Source: Hygrophila difformis (Eukaryota > Streptophyta > Magnoliopsida > Lamiales > Acanthaceae). From it: DNA of 64,000 nt. A program made the position numbers and the translations under genes. Below the pieces are notes generated by a model. That model worked only from the letters and a program-made list of their open reading frames with translations, was not told where the DNA came from and made no database searches. The stretch covers positions 17,236,526 to 17,300,525 of the forward strand of contig JAOANR010000004.1 in NCBI GenBank assembly GCA_030278955.1. The letters are read 5' to 3'. Positions 48,033-59,513 of the stretch are shown here, piece after piece (within the stretch, counting starts at the first letter, position 1; each line of letters starts with the position of its first letter).

Positions 48033-50261
48033 AATCTCTCTCTTCCCTTATTTTCTCTCTCCATTTTCTCTTTCCCCATTCTTTTCTTCTCTGCTTCGTT
48101 CCTTGTTTTCTTCTTTCCAGTTTTCCATTTTCTTTGTCTGCTTCCTTCTTCTTCTTCCTGTTTCCATTTTTCTTGTTTTTGATTTCTTCTTCATTCTTCT
48201 TCAATCGAGTTCATCACCCATTTTCTTTCTTGCTTTTTTTGGAGATGATGTTCGGCGGTGAAGGTGAGGAAGCGGCGGCGAGAAGAATGGAGGTCGGAGC
48301 TGGGGCTGCCGAGGGCGTGGGCGCTGTCGGATTTGGGGGGTGATTGTGGTGGTGCGACGGCGGAGATGGATGAGGGGGAGGACGCGGTGGCTGAGGCAGG
48401 GAGATCTGGTGGTGGTGGCGCTGTTGGTATGAGTGCCGCCGGAGTTGGAGGGCGACGGGACAGGGGCTGCTGGAGTTTTCCGCCGGAGATGGTGATCGGA
48501 AATGGGTGGTGGAGACTGGAAGGGGGAGGAGATGGGAAAGGTGGTGGCAGTGGTGGCTTGATGGTGGTGGTAGTGGCTGCGGCCTCATCTGGTTTTGAGA
48601 GGATGGGTCTCGGCCGGAGGGGATGGTGGGACTGTGGCGGCTGCTGGAGACAGAGATGGGGCGGTGGTCGGAGTTGCAAAGGTGAGGGTGGTCGGAAATG
48701 GAGGAAGGCAGCGGCGGCGGATGGTGGCCGGATGAATGGAGGTTGGAGGTTGTAGAAATGGTGGTGGCCGGAGGGAGGGGGCTCCCGGCCGGAGTGAGGG
48801 GAAGAAGAGATGGTCGGAAATGGATTTTGAAATGGAGGGGATAGCGAGGTGGAAAAGATGATGATGGTGGTGATGGAATGGTGGCTGAGGGGTGGCCGGC
48901 GGCTCGCCGGAATCTCGCCGGCGGGGGTAGCGGCGCCGGCAGCGGTGGCAGGGTTTAGGGTTGGGGTTAGGATTGGGCTTGGGTAGTATTGGGCCTATGG
49001 AGTGGGCTTAGGGGATTTTTTTGGATTTGGAAGTATTGGGCCACATTTGTGTTGCTGGGCCGGATCAAATTGGACTGGTTTAATAATCTCTTGGGCCAAA
49101 CTAAATTAAATCATCTGCAATTAATTGAAATTAAAAGTGATTAGTGGACCAATTAATTTTAATTATAGAAGGAGATAGAATTAATAATGATAAAAGAAAA
49201 TTAAACATAAAAATATAGATAAAAATATATACATTAAAATATAAAATAAAATAAATACGGATATTTGCTCCACTTGATCATTTTGTTTGTGTTCCGTTTA
49301 ATGGACTCGTGTTCCACCGAACAGATACTACCAAACCATAACTATCAAATGTGGGATTTTTAATATTTTTATCATGTTTTTGGGTTTTTTACCACAAAAT
49401 TAATAAAATAATAATATTTTTGTATTTTTTAATACCAGTTTATTATTTATACAAACTTGCACATATCTGTCAAATTCAACTGCTTTCTTATTTAAATAAG
49501 ACCGGAATGCGATCAAATGCCCATGTTTAGATACGGAAATAGATTGAAAATAATGGTCAATTTTGGCCATTATCAGAACACATGCATGTTATGCTCCCGG
49601 CCAATTACCTACACACCTGTGACAAATAAATGTTACCACTTTTTGTGCATAAATTCCAACCAATAATTCACCTCCTCAATGTACAACATCGGCGCCTGAA
49701 CACTCAAACAAAGTGTGATGCTAGTATTTAATTTTAATTCCACAAATCGTGCAAAGTGAAGATGCAACAATATTCCTCTTGAAACATCTATCATTTGTGG
49801 CCAATGAATTACGACCAATCAACCAAAATAACAACCATATCGTCTATTGGCAAATAGAATAGGCGTTGTAGAATTTTACCAACCCCCCCCCCCCCCCGAA
49901 AGCCGTGTGATCTTCACCCAGCCGACCAAGTGGAGATATTTTCCTTCCGTGCCTTTTCATGTTCATTTGCGCACTCTATGATCAATCTTCTTAGATTTTA
50001 TACACCTACATATCGTACACACGCCAAGATCAATTCATGCAGTGGGAAGTCCCATTTCCTGCAAGAAAGCGGCCAAAAAATCCCACTAAACTAAGAAATA
50101 AAATAGAAATTTTTTAAATATAAATCTAAACAGATTTCTTGCCGAAGTCAATTTATACCATATATGATGGAGACTAGAAAGCCTTTTATCCAACCCTGAA
50201 GGTGGATAAAGAGTGATTCCCATATGCTTGAATTGAATTGTACCCTTAGATTGGAAAATGT
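48033..50261. other. pyrimidine tract, GC-rich block and AT-rich flank without a supported gene
   Basis: 48040-48200 is a CT-rich tract. 48240-48960 is unusually GC-rich with GGTGGTGGC/GCCGGCGG triplets. It opens long frames on both strands (plus 48258-48755, minus 48679-48191) that are Gly- or Pro-rich and low in complexity, so they are probably not genes. 48961-49880 is AT-rich. A 15-base C-run sits near 49884-49898. The block may be part of the same unclassified element as the palindrome arrays. Confidence 0.4.
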
Positions 50262-50544
50262 TGAAACAAAAAAAAAAAGGAGAAGTTGTGCCGATATGAA
50301 ACGCAATGAAAGCTTGTAAACTAGGAAATAGAAAAATATCAATGTATTATAAAACGGCAGGAAGAAGACTGTGTTTACATTGATAGAAAGCAACTTAAAT
50401 AGACTCTATAACTGAACTCCTAAAAATATGCCACCACAACTGAATAGGACTCACTTGACTAGCTCTCCCACTAAAGAAGGAACTAACAAATTTATTTAAT
50501 AAAAATAAATTAACACGATTCAAGACATGCACTAATTTTGATAA
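50262..50544 (-). repeat. 3' LTR of the rearranged copia
   Basis: 283 bp, very similar to the 5' LTR. Its first bases are TT instead of TG. The polypurine tract CTAAGGGGGAG lies directly before it on the minus strand (50545-50555). Confidence 0.9.
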
Positions 50545-50660
50545 CTCCCCCTTAGTGCATGCTTCCTGTCCATGACACCTGCACATGCTCTGAAATATTC
50601 AAACTTAGTTTTTCCCAGAGCCTTTGTGAATATATCAGCTATTTAATGAGCTGAAGAGAC

Positions 50661-52083
50661 TCATTTCATATCAATCTCACCATCAAGCACCTTATCACGA
50701 ATAAAATGATGACGCACTTCTATTTGCTTTGTTTGAGCATGAAAGACTGGATTTGAGGCGAGTTTGACAGCACTCTCATTATCACAGAACATATCCACAG
50801 AATCGTTCATCATGCCATAGATGTCTTGTATCAATCGCCTCAACCAAACGCACTCTCGTGCTGCCATAGATGCTGAAATATACTCAGCTTCGGTGCTTGA
50901 GTGAGCAACGGTCGCCTGCTTCTTGCTGCACCATGAGACTATTATTGTACCCCAGCTAAAACAATAACCTGAAGTCGAACAACGATCATTAACATCACCC
51001 GCCCACTCTACGTCACAATATCCTTTTAGTACAAAGTTATTTTCTGCCTTGTACATAAGACCAAATTCAGTGGAACTTTTCACATAATGCAGAATTCTTT
51101 TTGCAGCTTCTAAATGAGGTGTTCTTGGATTTTGCATATACTGAGAGATGACACCAACAGGATAGGCAATATCTAGCCTTGTGACAGTCAAGTAAATTAA
51201 ACTACAAACAAGTTGTCTGAATCTTGTAGCATCTTTCAACAACTCCCCTTCATCTTTCTTTAACTTGAGGTGTGGCTCCATTGGTGTAGCTTTTCCTTTG
51301 ACTCCCCCATGCCAAAACACTGCAAAAGTTTCCTTGCATAGACTTTCTGAGAGATGAAATACCCATCTTCTGATCGTTCAACTTCAATACCAAGAAAGCA
51401 GTCAGCTTCCCCCAAATTCTTCATTTCAAAGCGAATTGATAATTCACTTTTTAATTTGGAAAATTCAACTTCATTGTCTCCTGTGATGATCATATCATCC
51501 ACGTACAACAAAACCAGAAGGTGCACATTGGACTCTAATTTTATGAACAAACTAGGATCTGCATTGGACACTTTAAAGCCACAAAAAGTGAGGTACTGAG
51601 CAACTTTTCCATACCATGCTCGAGGTGCTTGTTTCAGGCCATATAATGCCTTCTTGAGCTTGCACACATAAAGAGGATTCTGTTTGGAAACATATCCTTT
51701 CCAATCTCTCCCAAATTTCCTTTGGGGTCTGGACATCACGAACATGCTCAATGAAATCTTTTCTAATTGAGGTTCTTAAAGCAAAGAGAGCCTTACCACG
51801 TTTAATCTTCTATTTTCTCCGCGGTTCTGCATTTTCTGGAGTATCATCAGGAATTGCATAATCATTACAAATTGAGTCCCACAAGTCCTGCCCTTGAAGG
51901 TAGGCCTCCATACATAACTTCCAGTATTTGTAGTTGGAGCCTGTCAATTTCTCAACACTATTTCCTCCGTTCGTTGATTCCATCCCGCACAGCTTCAAAT
52001 CTCCTCTTCCAATCTCCTCCAACAAGACACACTTGATAGACAAGAAGATTGTAAACACCAAGCCTCAACATGGCTCTGATACA
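50661..52083 (-). pseudogene. copia second internal copy: gag start fused to RT-RNase H
   Basis: Begins with a 30-bp LTR remnant (52084-52113) and mutated primer site, then a second Gag start ([20 protein letters not shown], with a stop after ENAEPRRK). Near 51693 gag joins RT at [20 protein letters not shown], out of the gag frame. RT continues with LLVLLYVDDMIITGDN and LGIEVERSEDGYFISQ. A frameshift near 51290 leads into the RNase H part: ATRFRQLVCSLIYLTVTRLD, KGYCDVEWAGDV, HSSTEAEYIS and FCDNESAVKLASNP. Protease and integrase are absent from this copy. Confidence 0.85.
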
Positions 52084-52113
52084 TGAAACAAAAAAGGAGA
52101 AGTTGTGCCGATA

Positions 52114-55100
52114 CAATGCTCGAGGTGCTTGTTTAAGGCCGTACAATGCCTTCTTGAGCTTGCACACATAAAAAGGATTCTGTTTGGAAACATATCCTTC
52201 AGGCTGTTCCATATAAACATCACGATCCAGGTCACCATAAAGAAATGCATTCTTTACATCGAGTTGCCATAGTTTCCATCTTTTATAAGCTGCCAGTGAA
52301 ATGATTGATCTTAGTGTGACCATTTTCGCAACTGGGCTGAAAGTCTCATCATAATCTACTCCATAGTTTTGAGAAAAACCACGTGTAATGAGCCGAGCTT
52401 TGCATTTCTCAACAGTCCCGTCCGATTATTTCTTTAATCGAAACACCCACTTGCAAGCAACTGGATCATAGTTCTATGGTTTTGGCACCAATTCCCATGT
52501 TTCATTTTTATGTAAAGCATCCATTTCACTTTGCATAGCTGCTTCCCATTCAGGTCTACCCTTGGCTTCTTCATAATTACCCGGTTCATCTTGATCAGCC
52601 GCTCCTATGAAGAAACATGAAGTAACAGTACAATGATTGAGTTGTACCTCATAGTCATCCAGGTACTGGGGTTGCCGTCTTTCTCTTGTAGACCTCCTTT
52701 GGGGCTGGTCTCCTTTAGAGATAGGGACAGCTATTGGAGTGTCACTTTCACCAGCTTCTTCCAAATTATTTTGTGGAGTGTCACTTTCACCAGCTTCTTC
52801 CAAATTACTTTGCGGTGTGTCACTTTCACCTGCTTCTTCAATGTTATTTTCTTGTAACCATTTAACGCCTTCTTGTACAGGTTCACATACACCTCCTTGA
52901 TACTAAGTTGATATTTCTTCAAACACTACATCTCTTGAAGTAATGAATTTCTTTGTCTCTGGATCCATGCACCTCCACCCTTTTCTCCAATGATCATAGC
53001 CAACAAAAATACATTTTTCTGCGTTGGAATCAAGCTTTGTTCAGTTAGTTTTCGGAATATGAACATAACATATTGAACCAAACACCCAAAAATAACTCAC
53101 ATTCGCTTTAACATTATATAAAATCTCAAAAGGAGATTTTTGTTTACCCGGACAGGGAGGTAGCCGATTTATCACATGACACGCGCAACGAACAGCTTCT
53201 GCCCACAGTTCTCGAGGGAGGTTTTTGTCATGTAGCCATGAAAGACTGACCGATACAAGATGTGCAATCTTTCTTTCAGAAACTCCATTATGTTTTGGAG
53301 TGTTAGGACATTTCAATTGCCTTGAAATTCCATGTTGATCACAATATTTAAAGAAGTCATTTGATATATACTCTCCACCATTGTCGCTACGCAGACATTT
53401 TATTTTCAGCCTAAACTCTTTCTCTACAGCTTCTCTAAATTCCATGAATGCAACCAAAGCTTCACTCTTATCTTTCAAGAACTTCACCCAAGTATACCTC
53501 GAATAGTCATCCACAAACACCATGAGGTATCGACAACCACTATAACTTGATGTTTTAGTGGGTCCCATCAAATCAGTATGCACAAGCTCAAGCATCACAG
53601 ACCTTCGATTTGATGATTTTGCAAATGGAAGGCAATGAGATTTACCAAATTGACACCCTTGGCAAATTATATCCTCACGTACCTTTTGTAAGAAAGGTAT
53701 GCCTTCTACCAATCTCTTCGATGAGAGTTGCTGCAACAATGGATATCCCACGTGGCCCATTCTTGCATGCCAAATCGAAGCACTTTCTGTTTGGCTTGCT
53801 TTCTTTACATATGATTCTTCTGCTGACAAAACAAATAAAGAACCTTTTCTTTCTCCTGAAGCAAGAACATCACCAGATACGTTTCTCACATTATCAAGGA
53901 CCTTCACATCGTTGGGCCCGAACAGAATATATTTTCCAGAATCTGTAATTTGAGAAACTGAAACCAAATTTCTTTTCAAACCTGGAACATGAAAGACATC
54001 GTCCAACTTGATTATGTTTTGGTCACCAGCCCCAAACTTCACGACTCATTCCTTTGCTACTGGATAAGTTGGATTATCTGCTGTGACAATGACTCGATCT
54101 CCATTGTGTGGATGGATCTCTGTAAACAGCAAGTCTTTTACGGTTACATGATGTGAGCACCCGGAGTCAAGGATCCATTCATGGAAAACTTCATGATTAT
54201 AGAAAGCCTGATCGTGTTTTGATTTCTCAACCTTGTTCCTTTCAGGCTCCTCATAAGTTGTGACATTTGGACTATCCAGCACTTCCGTAGTGAAGCATTG
54301 TTCCTAGTTTGGTTGATCTCCAGTTTCCTTCTCACTAGCAATATTGGCTTTGGAAAGCTTCACCCGACAATTCCTTTTTATATGCCCAACTTTTCCACAT
54401 CTGTAGCACTTCACGGGCTTACGGTTTTGTGCCCCATCACCACTGGTGTTTTCAACGTTATGCCCTTTTTCATTATTCTGGTTCCATGTTGATGCGCCCT
54501 TCTTATTTTACTTTCCTTTCGAGAAAAGAACCGATTCCAAATTAAAACTTTTCACCATCTGTCTTGCTAGAGCCTCTTGGTTAGATAGCAAACTATCCAA
54601 TTCTTCAACCGAAGGCTGCTTTTCCTATCCTTGAATGGATGTCACAAACGGTATGTACTCCTTCTTCAACCCCGAATGAGAAAGCGACGTAGTCGTGCTT
54701 CACCAATCTTCTCACCCGGATCTAATTCTGAAATTTCAGAACATAAGCTCTTGATTTGCAGGAAATATTCAGAAATTGACATATTTCCTTGAGTTGATGC
54801 TGCCAACTCATTTTCCAATAACTGCAATCTCGCTGTATTAGTTGTTGAGAAGAGCCTTTCCAATCTCTCCCAAATTTCCTTTGGGGTCTGGACATCACGC
54901 ACATGCTCAATGAAATCTTTTCTAATTGAGGTTCTTAAAGCAAAGAGAGCCTTACCACGTTTGATCTTCCATTTTCTGCGCGGTTCTGCATTTTCTGGAG
55001 TATCATCAGTAATTGCAGAATCATTACAAATTGAGTCTCACAAGTCCTGCCCTTGAAGGTAGGCCTCCATACATAACTTCCAGTATTTGTAGTTAGAGCC

Positions 55101-55230
55101 TGTCAATTTCTCAACACTATTTCCTCCGTTCGTTGATTCCATCCCGCACAGCTTCAAATCTCCTCTTCCAATCTCCTCCAACAAGACATACTTGATAGAC
55201 AAGAAGATTGTAAACACCAAGCCTCAACAT
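52114..55230 (-). pseudogene. copia gag-PR-IN-RT, first internal copy (truncated in RT)
   Basis: Gag starts at [20 protein letters not shown] (about 55142) and continues with QTPKEIWERLERLFSTTNTA. A CCHC zinc knuckle follows near 54420-54360 (CYRCGKVGHIKRNC). Protease: WILDSGCSHHVT. GAG-pre-integrase: WHARMGHVGYPLLQQL and CQGCQFGK. Integrase core: HTDLMGP, SDNGGEYIS and NGVSERK. RT begins with WEAAMQSEMDALHKNETWEL and [15 protein letters not shown], and ends abruptly after [10 protein letters not shown] at 52114. In-frame stops occur, for example at 54043 (after YPVAKE), 53040 and 52470. The catalytic YVDD of RT is missing from this copy. Confidence 0.85.
52738..52850 (-). repeat. 39-bp triplication between integrase and RT
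   Basis: Three tandem 39-bp copies (GTCACTTTC at 52741, 52780, 52819) encode repeats of EEAGESDTPQNNL. They lie in the low-constraint linker between integrase and RT. Confidence 0.85.
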
Positions 55231-55243
55231 GGCTCTGATACCA
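55231..55243 (-). promoter_or_regulatory. primer binding site, tRNA-iMet type
   Basis: Minus-strand TGGTATCAGAGCC directly after the 5' LTR. A second, mutated copy (TGTATCAGAGCC) lies at 52072-52083 within the rearranged interior. Confidence 0.9.
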
Positions 55244-55522
55244 TGAAACAAAAAGAAGGAGAAGTTGTGCCGATATGAAATGCAATGAAAGCTTGTAAAC
55301 TAGGAAATAGAAAAATATCAATGTATTATAAAACGGCAGGAAGAAGGCTGTGTTTACATTGATAAAAAGCAACTTAAATAGACTCTATAACTGAACTCCT
55401 AAAAATATGCCAACAAAACTGAATAGGACTCACTTGACTAGCTCTCCCACAAAAGAAGGAACTAACAAATTTATTAATAAAAATAAATTAACACGATTCA
55501 AGACATGCACTAATTTTGATCA
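55244..55522 (-). repeat. 5' LTR of the rearranged copia
   Basis: 279 bp reading TGATCAAAATTAGTGCATGT... to ...CTTTTTGTTTCA on the minus strand. The primer site follows directly. Confidence 0.9.
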
Positions 55523-55997
55523 AATGTCAAAGGTTCTTAACAATATACACATAGTATTAATAAGTGAGTAATTGTTTTTTTTGGTAACAAGTGACATAGG
55601 AGCACCGAAAAAATAGAAAACTAGAAACAATATACAAGGGTGGAAAAGAGAGAAAAATACATGAAATAAAATCACGAAAAATCCACGTTCCGACCATATC
55701 TGGTGCAACTAGTGCTCGAGCATTATCCGAGGGAACCCCGAGGGAACCCCCATGTTATGAATAACTCTACAGATCTTACCCCTTTCTTCGCTACATAGTC
55801 TGCGACCGAATTACCTGCACGAAGTATATTAAACAATTGATAGTCACGATGAAGTGAGCAAAATCATTGATGTTCTTTAATAAAGTAAAATATGAATGAT
55901 CGTCCCCAATCTCTTATTGAATGACCGTTAATGCTTCATGTGAATCAAAATAGAAACATGCCAAATTAATATGAGGTTGATGAAGATGATGCATCCC

Positions 55998-57500
55998 TTA
56001 CCAGATACCATGCAATTTAGTTTCTGAATTGGAGGAAATCTCCGCAGACCCAGAAAACCTTCTCAGCCCAATGTCCATCACTATCATGCACACGCTGCCA
56101 AAGCCCACAGGACCTGGGTTGCCCAATGAACTACCATCCACATGAAGAATCATATTATTGTATTCAAGAGGATTCCACATAACCAGGCGATGAGTAACAA
56201 CCTTGGGAAGCTGTTTAAGAGCCTGATCAAATATATATCCCAAAGAACGAGCTTGGCTCACAATCATCGCCAAACAGGCATATGCACCCCAAAAGCAAGC
56301 AGCGTTACGACCCCTCGAAGTAACCAAATCAAAGCCCATTGTAGCCAGGTCCACTGAGAGCTCATCCATTCAAGAAACGATGCAACGTTTGTGTGAGAGT
56401 CCGACCAAGAAGCAAGAATAATAAATCCAATCTGTTCCCATGCTGCATGGTCCTGCGAGCACCTGGAAAATAGATGAGCAATTGACTCCGAAGCGAACCT
56501 GCACAAGCCGCATATTGTAATATTCCATTCACACCCACTTGTAAATATTGTCCTCTTTGGGCCAACCCGCCCTCACGGCTTTAAAACGCGTCTACAAGGG
56601 AGAGGTGTCCACACCCTTATAAGGCATGCTTCGCTTCCCTCTTCGACCGATGTGGGATGTTACACATAATGCCGAGGAGGCCAAACCCCGCTTTGTCCGC
56701 AACTTTTTAGTTGGGAGAGCATCATGCATCACCAAGCACAACATCTGAACTTTTTCCAGAGCAGAATATGGCACAGCTGCATAGAAGATCCTACCGGACC
56801 TCTCTCATTGCCAGATCCATTCATAATCGGACGTGACTGAGTATTGCACAAAAAGTAAAGCTAAACAGCACTGGGTGTTGTGAGCCGAGGCATGAACCGG
56901 TAATAGTCCATACGCTTGCACTTTATCTTAAATGGCCGAAGGAACTGTAGTGACCACATCATCCCAACATCAACCCCCATTGAAGTAAATGACCTTAACC
57001 CTAAGTGTTGTATGCAAAATGTGTACATAGGGCATGTGGGGTGCGGTCATTCCTTCTCTCAACCAAGCTCCATGCCACTAACGACACTCACCTACTCCAA
57101 GGAGCAAACAGAAACCAGCTTCAACACATGGTGCAACAAACTACATCACCCTATAGGTTGGAGAAGCATGAGGCATATGAGGAAAAAACCCATTAGCGCA
57201 TCCATATTTTGTGCCAAGTATCTGAACCCAAGGTTTAGCAATTATGCCCAACAAGTCCATGAAGAGTTTGCACATGAAAGCAATATTAAGCTCACGACAT
57301 TTGCGGGTACCAAGCCCCTCCATGCTCTTTCTAATTGACAAGATAGAGCCATGCCCATGGGCATCTTCCAAATAAACCTCCGGATGCACCAATCAACTTG
57401 AAAAAACCGACCCAACCGATGTCACCCGGCCAACTTTATTCAAGAGGGCGCACTTCCAGGAACAAAGACGAGTATTCACTTTCTCCATTAAAAAAAAATC
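55998..57500 (-). pseudogene. LINE ORF2 C-terminal region, multiply broken
   Basis: Homology runs across several frames. VNTRLCSWKCALLNKVGRV and GLGTRKCRELNIAFMCKLF (57480-57200) are the thumb region after RT. MHDALPTKKLRTKRGLASSA (about 56720) and RFASESIAHLFSRCSQDHA (56500) form the zf-RVT domain, split by the solo LTR. ILHVDGSSLGNPGPVGFG (56140) is the RNase H start with its first Asp. It ends at SETKLHGIW and a stop at 55998. Several frameshifts and stops. It formerly encoded reverse transcription of the LINE RNA. Confidence 0.8.
56516..56664 (-). repeat. TRIM-like solo LTR inserted in the LINE
   Basis: 149 bp, starting TGTAACATCCCACATCGGTC on the minus strand and ending ...AATATTACA. 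It contains TATAAGGGTGTGGACACCTC, GACGCGTTTTAAAGCCGTGA and CCAAAGAGGACAATAT, typical of short plant TRIM-type LTRs. Target duplications CATAA/CATAT flank it (one mismatch). Taking it out with one duplication joins the LINE zinc-domain frame. Confidence 0.75.
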
Positions 57501-57664
57501 AAAATGCAACACATGAGCCATCCCATGAAACAATGGGAACCAGAAATATTTCCCAGACCAATGAATTCAACATTCAGAATCATCGAATATTTCATGCATA
57601 GACTCATCAGACAGCAGCTGAGGCATACGCTTGTGACTTACTAGAATTATAATGAGTGAGTAAT

Positions 57665-57833
57665 TTTTTTTACCGAACAACCTATACAGGCTAGGAAATG
57701 AGTGGTGGGAGCCCATGCCACACAAAATTCAAAATAATAATGGGGAGGGATAGGGGGCCGGGTGGGGAATCGAACCCCCAACCTGAAGGTTGGAAGTCAG
57801 GGGACTTGACCATTTGACCAAGTCCTCATCCTC
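57665..57833 (-). mobile_element. tRNA-derived SINE
   Basis: The minus strand has A-box-like TGGTCAAATGGTCAAGTCC and B-box GGTTCGATTCC, a non-tRNA body and an A-run tail (GGTAAAAAAAATT). A duplication of about 15 bp flanks it: TAATGAGTGAGTAAT (57650-57664) and TAATGAGTGACTAAT (57834-57848). Confidence 0.88.
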
Positions 57834-57848
57834 TAATGAGTGACTAAT

Positions 57849-59499
57849 TGAGTATGGGGCTTCAATATAATTAAATTATTTTTATTATAAATATATATAT
57901 ATATGTATGTATTTAAGGGATTGTCAATATTAAGGTTTTCTCAATCACTACTATACATTCACATCTAAACCATTGCTTTTGCTAAGAGAGTAATATAATA
58001 TGTGTCAGTGAAATAAGAATAATTATTTAGAGTGCGGCTATAATGTAGGTGTCTGCAAGTGTAGAAACCATTTTGTGTGATGAGCAGAATGTTCTCTGTG
58101 ATAAAAATGTAGTTGTATAATTTATATTGCACTGTGCAAATACAGTAGATTCATGTGATGCCTAAAGAGTTTAATGTGATGCATGCGTAATATATTGTAA
58201 TGGGATGTATGAGTTATATGATGCGGTATATGGTGTCATGGGAAGCATGATTTCATGTGATGTCTCAGGATTTTTATGTAATTATACATGATATAGTGTG
58301 ATGAGAAATATTGTTTAGTGATACAAGTATATTACAAAGTATAATGTCTATTCCAGGTGGTGTGGTGATATATTTCATCGGCTATTGACGAGGACGTCTA
58401 GTTCGAAAACTTGTCCAAACAAGAGCATCTACTTGTGGTGAGCTAAAATGCAAAAGAAAATGTTGCGAGCACACTTGGAGGCCATTTCAAAGGAGCTTAA
58501 AGGCATGAAGAAGCATCCAAGGCATGTGATGACGTGGCACAGGATGACATGGCATATGATGACATGGCAGGATCGAGTTCCACGGAGGCATCAAGATCAC
58601 AAAAAGAAGCTAGGTGGAAGAAATAAAGGCATTTGGAAAAGAAAAGAGGAAGAAAGAGGCTTTAAAGAAGAAAGACATGTTTTGGAATATGTTCACCTAT
58701 GTTTTTATGACATGTCCAAAATCAATCTAGTTTAGGATATGTCTTATATTTTCCAGCTTGTAAATGTCTACCTAAGACATATATGGAGAGACATCCTAAT
58801 ACTAGGTGTACTAGGATCATACTAAGATCATGTCTTAACGGGAGTTGTGCTTGTGAGGAGTTGAGAGGAGGGAGTTATTTGCTAGTTTCTTAGGGCTTTT
58901 TTTTTGGCATCATTGCCCTTCATTTTTGGGACTTGGTGGACGTCCAAGAGGTCTTTAAAAGATTCCCTCCATCACTTGTAAACACTAGTTTTTGTTGAAT
59001 GAAAAATTGATTCCCTGTGATGAAGAAGAGTTCTTCATTATCCTCTGAGAAGTGTTTCTTCTCTTATCCCTTTCTTTGAGTGAAAGATGGTTCTCTCAAA
59101 GTTTTGATATCCCACATACCTTTTCTTCTCCCAGATACGTGGCCACATATTCCTTTCATCTTCCCCACTATGGCCAAGAATTGAAGAGAGGCAATGCATG
59201 ACAAATTGGTTCCAAGATCTAGCATGTTGGGGTCGTGACACGATGAGGCTTTGAAGGAGGCGTCCACGGGGTCTATCTTGAAGATTTTTTCTAAGGCGGC
59301 GTATGGTCCGATTCTAGAAGGATCCAGGTCTTATGAGCTTGTGGAATCGGTCTCAAGAACACATCCTTCCAAGTATCTTATTCTTTTCCTTTGTTTTTGA
59401 TCATTTTCCTTGTTTTGATCTTTTTGCATCTTTTCCCTTGTTCTTTGTTTTGATCTCATTTCGAATTAAACACTTGACGATCCGTGGCAGCTATTCTTG
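57849..59499 (+). other. non-coding region, probably an old LTR
   Basis: 57849-58380 is AT-rich with many TGTGATG phrases. 58380-59499 resembles an LTR: a frame with repeated ATGACATGGCA (58530-58570), a TTGAATGAAAAATT segment near 58994, and a primer-site-like sequence directly after it. The 58448-58735 frame (basic, 95 codons) is probably not a gene. No partner LTR is in the window. Confidence 0.4.
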
Positions 59500-59513
59500 T
59501 GGTATCAGAGCTC
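59500..59513 (+). promoter_or_regulatory. orphan primer binding site, tRNA-iMet type
   Basis: TGGTATCAGAGCTC follows the LTR-like segment. The downstream 570 bp contain no gag or pol, so this is a leftover of a truncated LTR retrotransposon. Confidence 0.6.

Larger units (their letters stand above)
50262..55522 (-). mobile_element. rearranged Ty1/copia retrotransposon
   Basis: LTRs of 283 and 279 bp bound the element, and a perfect 5-bp duplication AATGT flanks it (50257-50261; 55523-55527). On the minus strand the order is 5' LTR, primer site, gag, protease, integrase, first half of RT; then a second primer-site and gag start; then a second RT from an internal junction, RNase H, polypurine tract and 3' LTR. 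The interior therefore combines two incomplete copies. Many stops and frameshifts make it non-autonomous. Confidence 0.9.
55572..57648 (-). mobile_element. 5'-truncated L1-type LINE
   Basis: Minus-strand remains of the RT C-terminal part, the zf-RVT zinc region and RNase H, ending in an A-run at the left edge (ACCAAAAAAAACAATT, 55571-55584). The flanks carry TAATAAGTGAGTAATT on the left and TAATGAGTGAGTAAT on the right (57650), a probable target duplication. A solo LTR interrupts it. Confidence 0.8.

Noticed and set aside
48191..48755. Long Gly-rich and Pro-rich frames on both strands
   Set aside because: Caused by GC-rich triplet bias that suppresses stops on both strands; low complexity and no family.
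48951..48972. Telomere-like repeat
   Set aside because: Only a single TTTAGGG followed by degenerate units; not a tract.
49884..49898. Poly-C tract as a functional element
   Set aside because: A simple homopolymer, possibly a sequencing or slippage feature.
58448..58735. 95-codon basic frame as a gene
   Set aside because: Contains a local repeat (ATGACATGGCA), has no homology and sits in LTR-like sequence.
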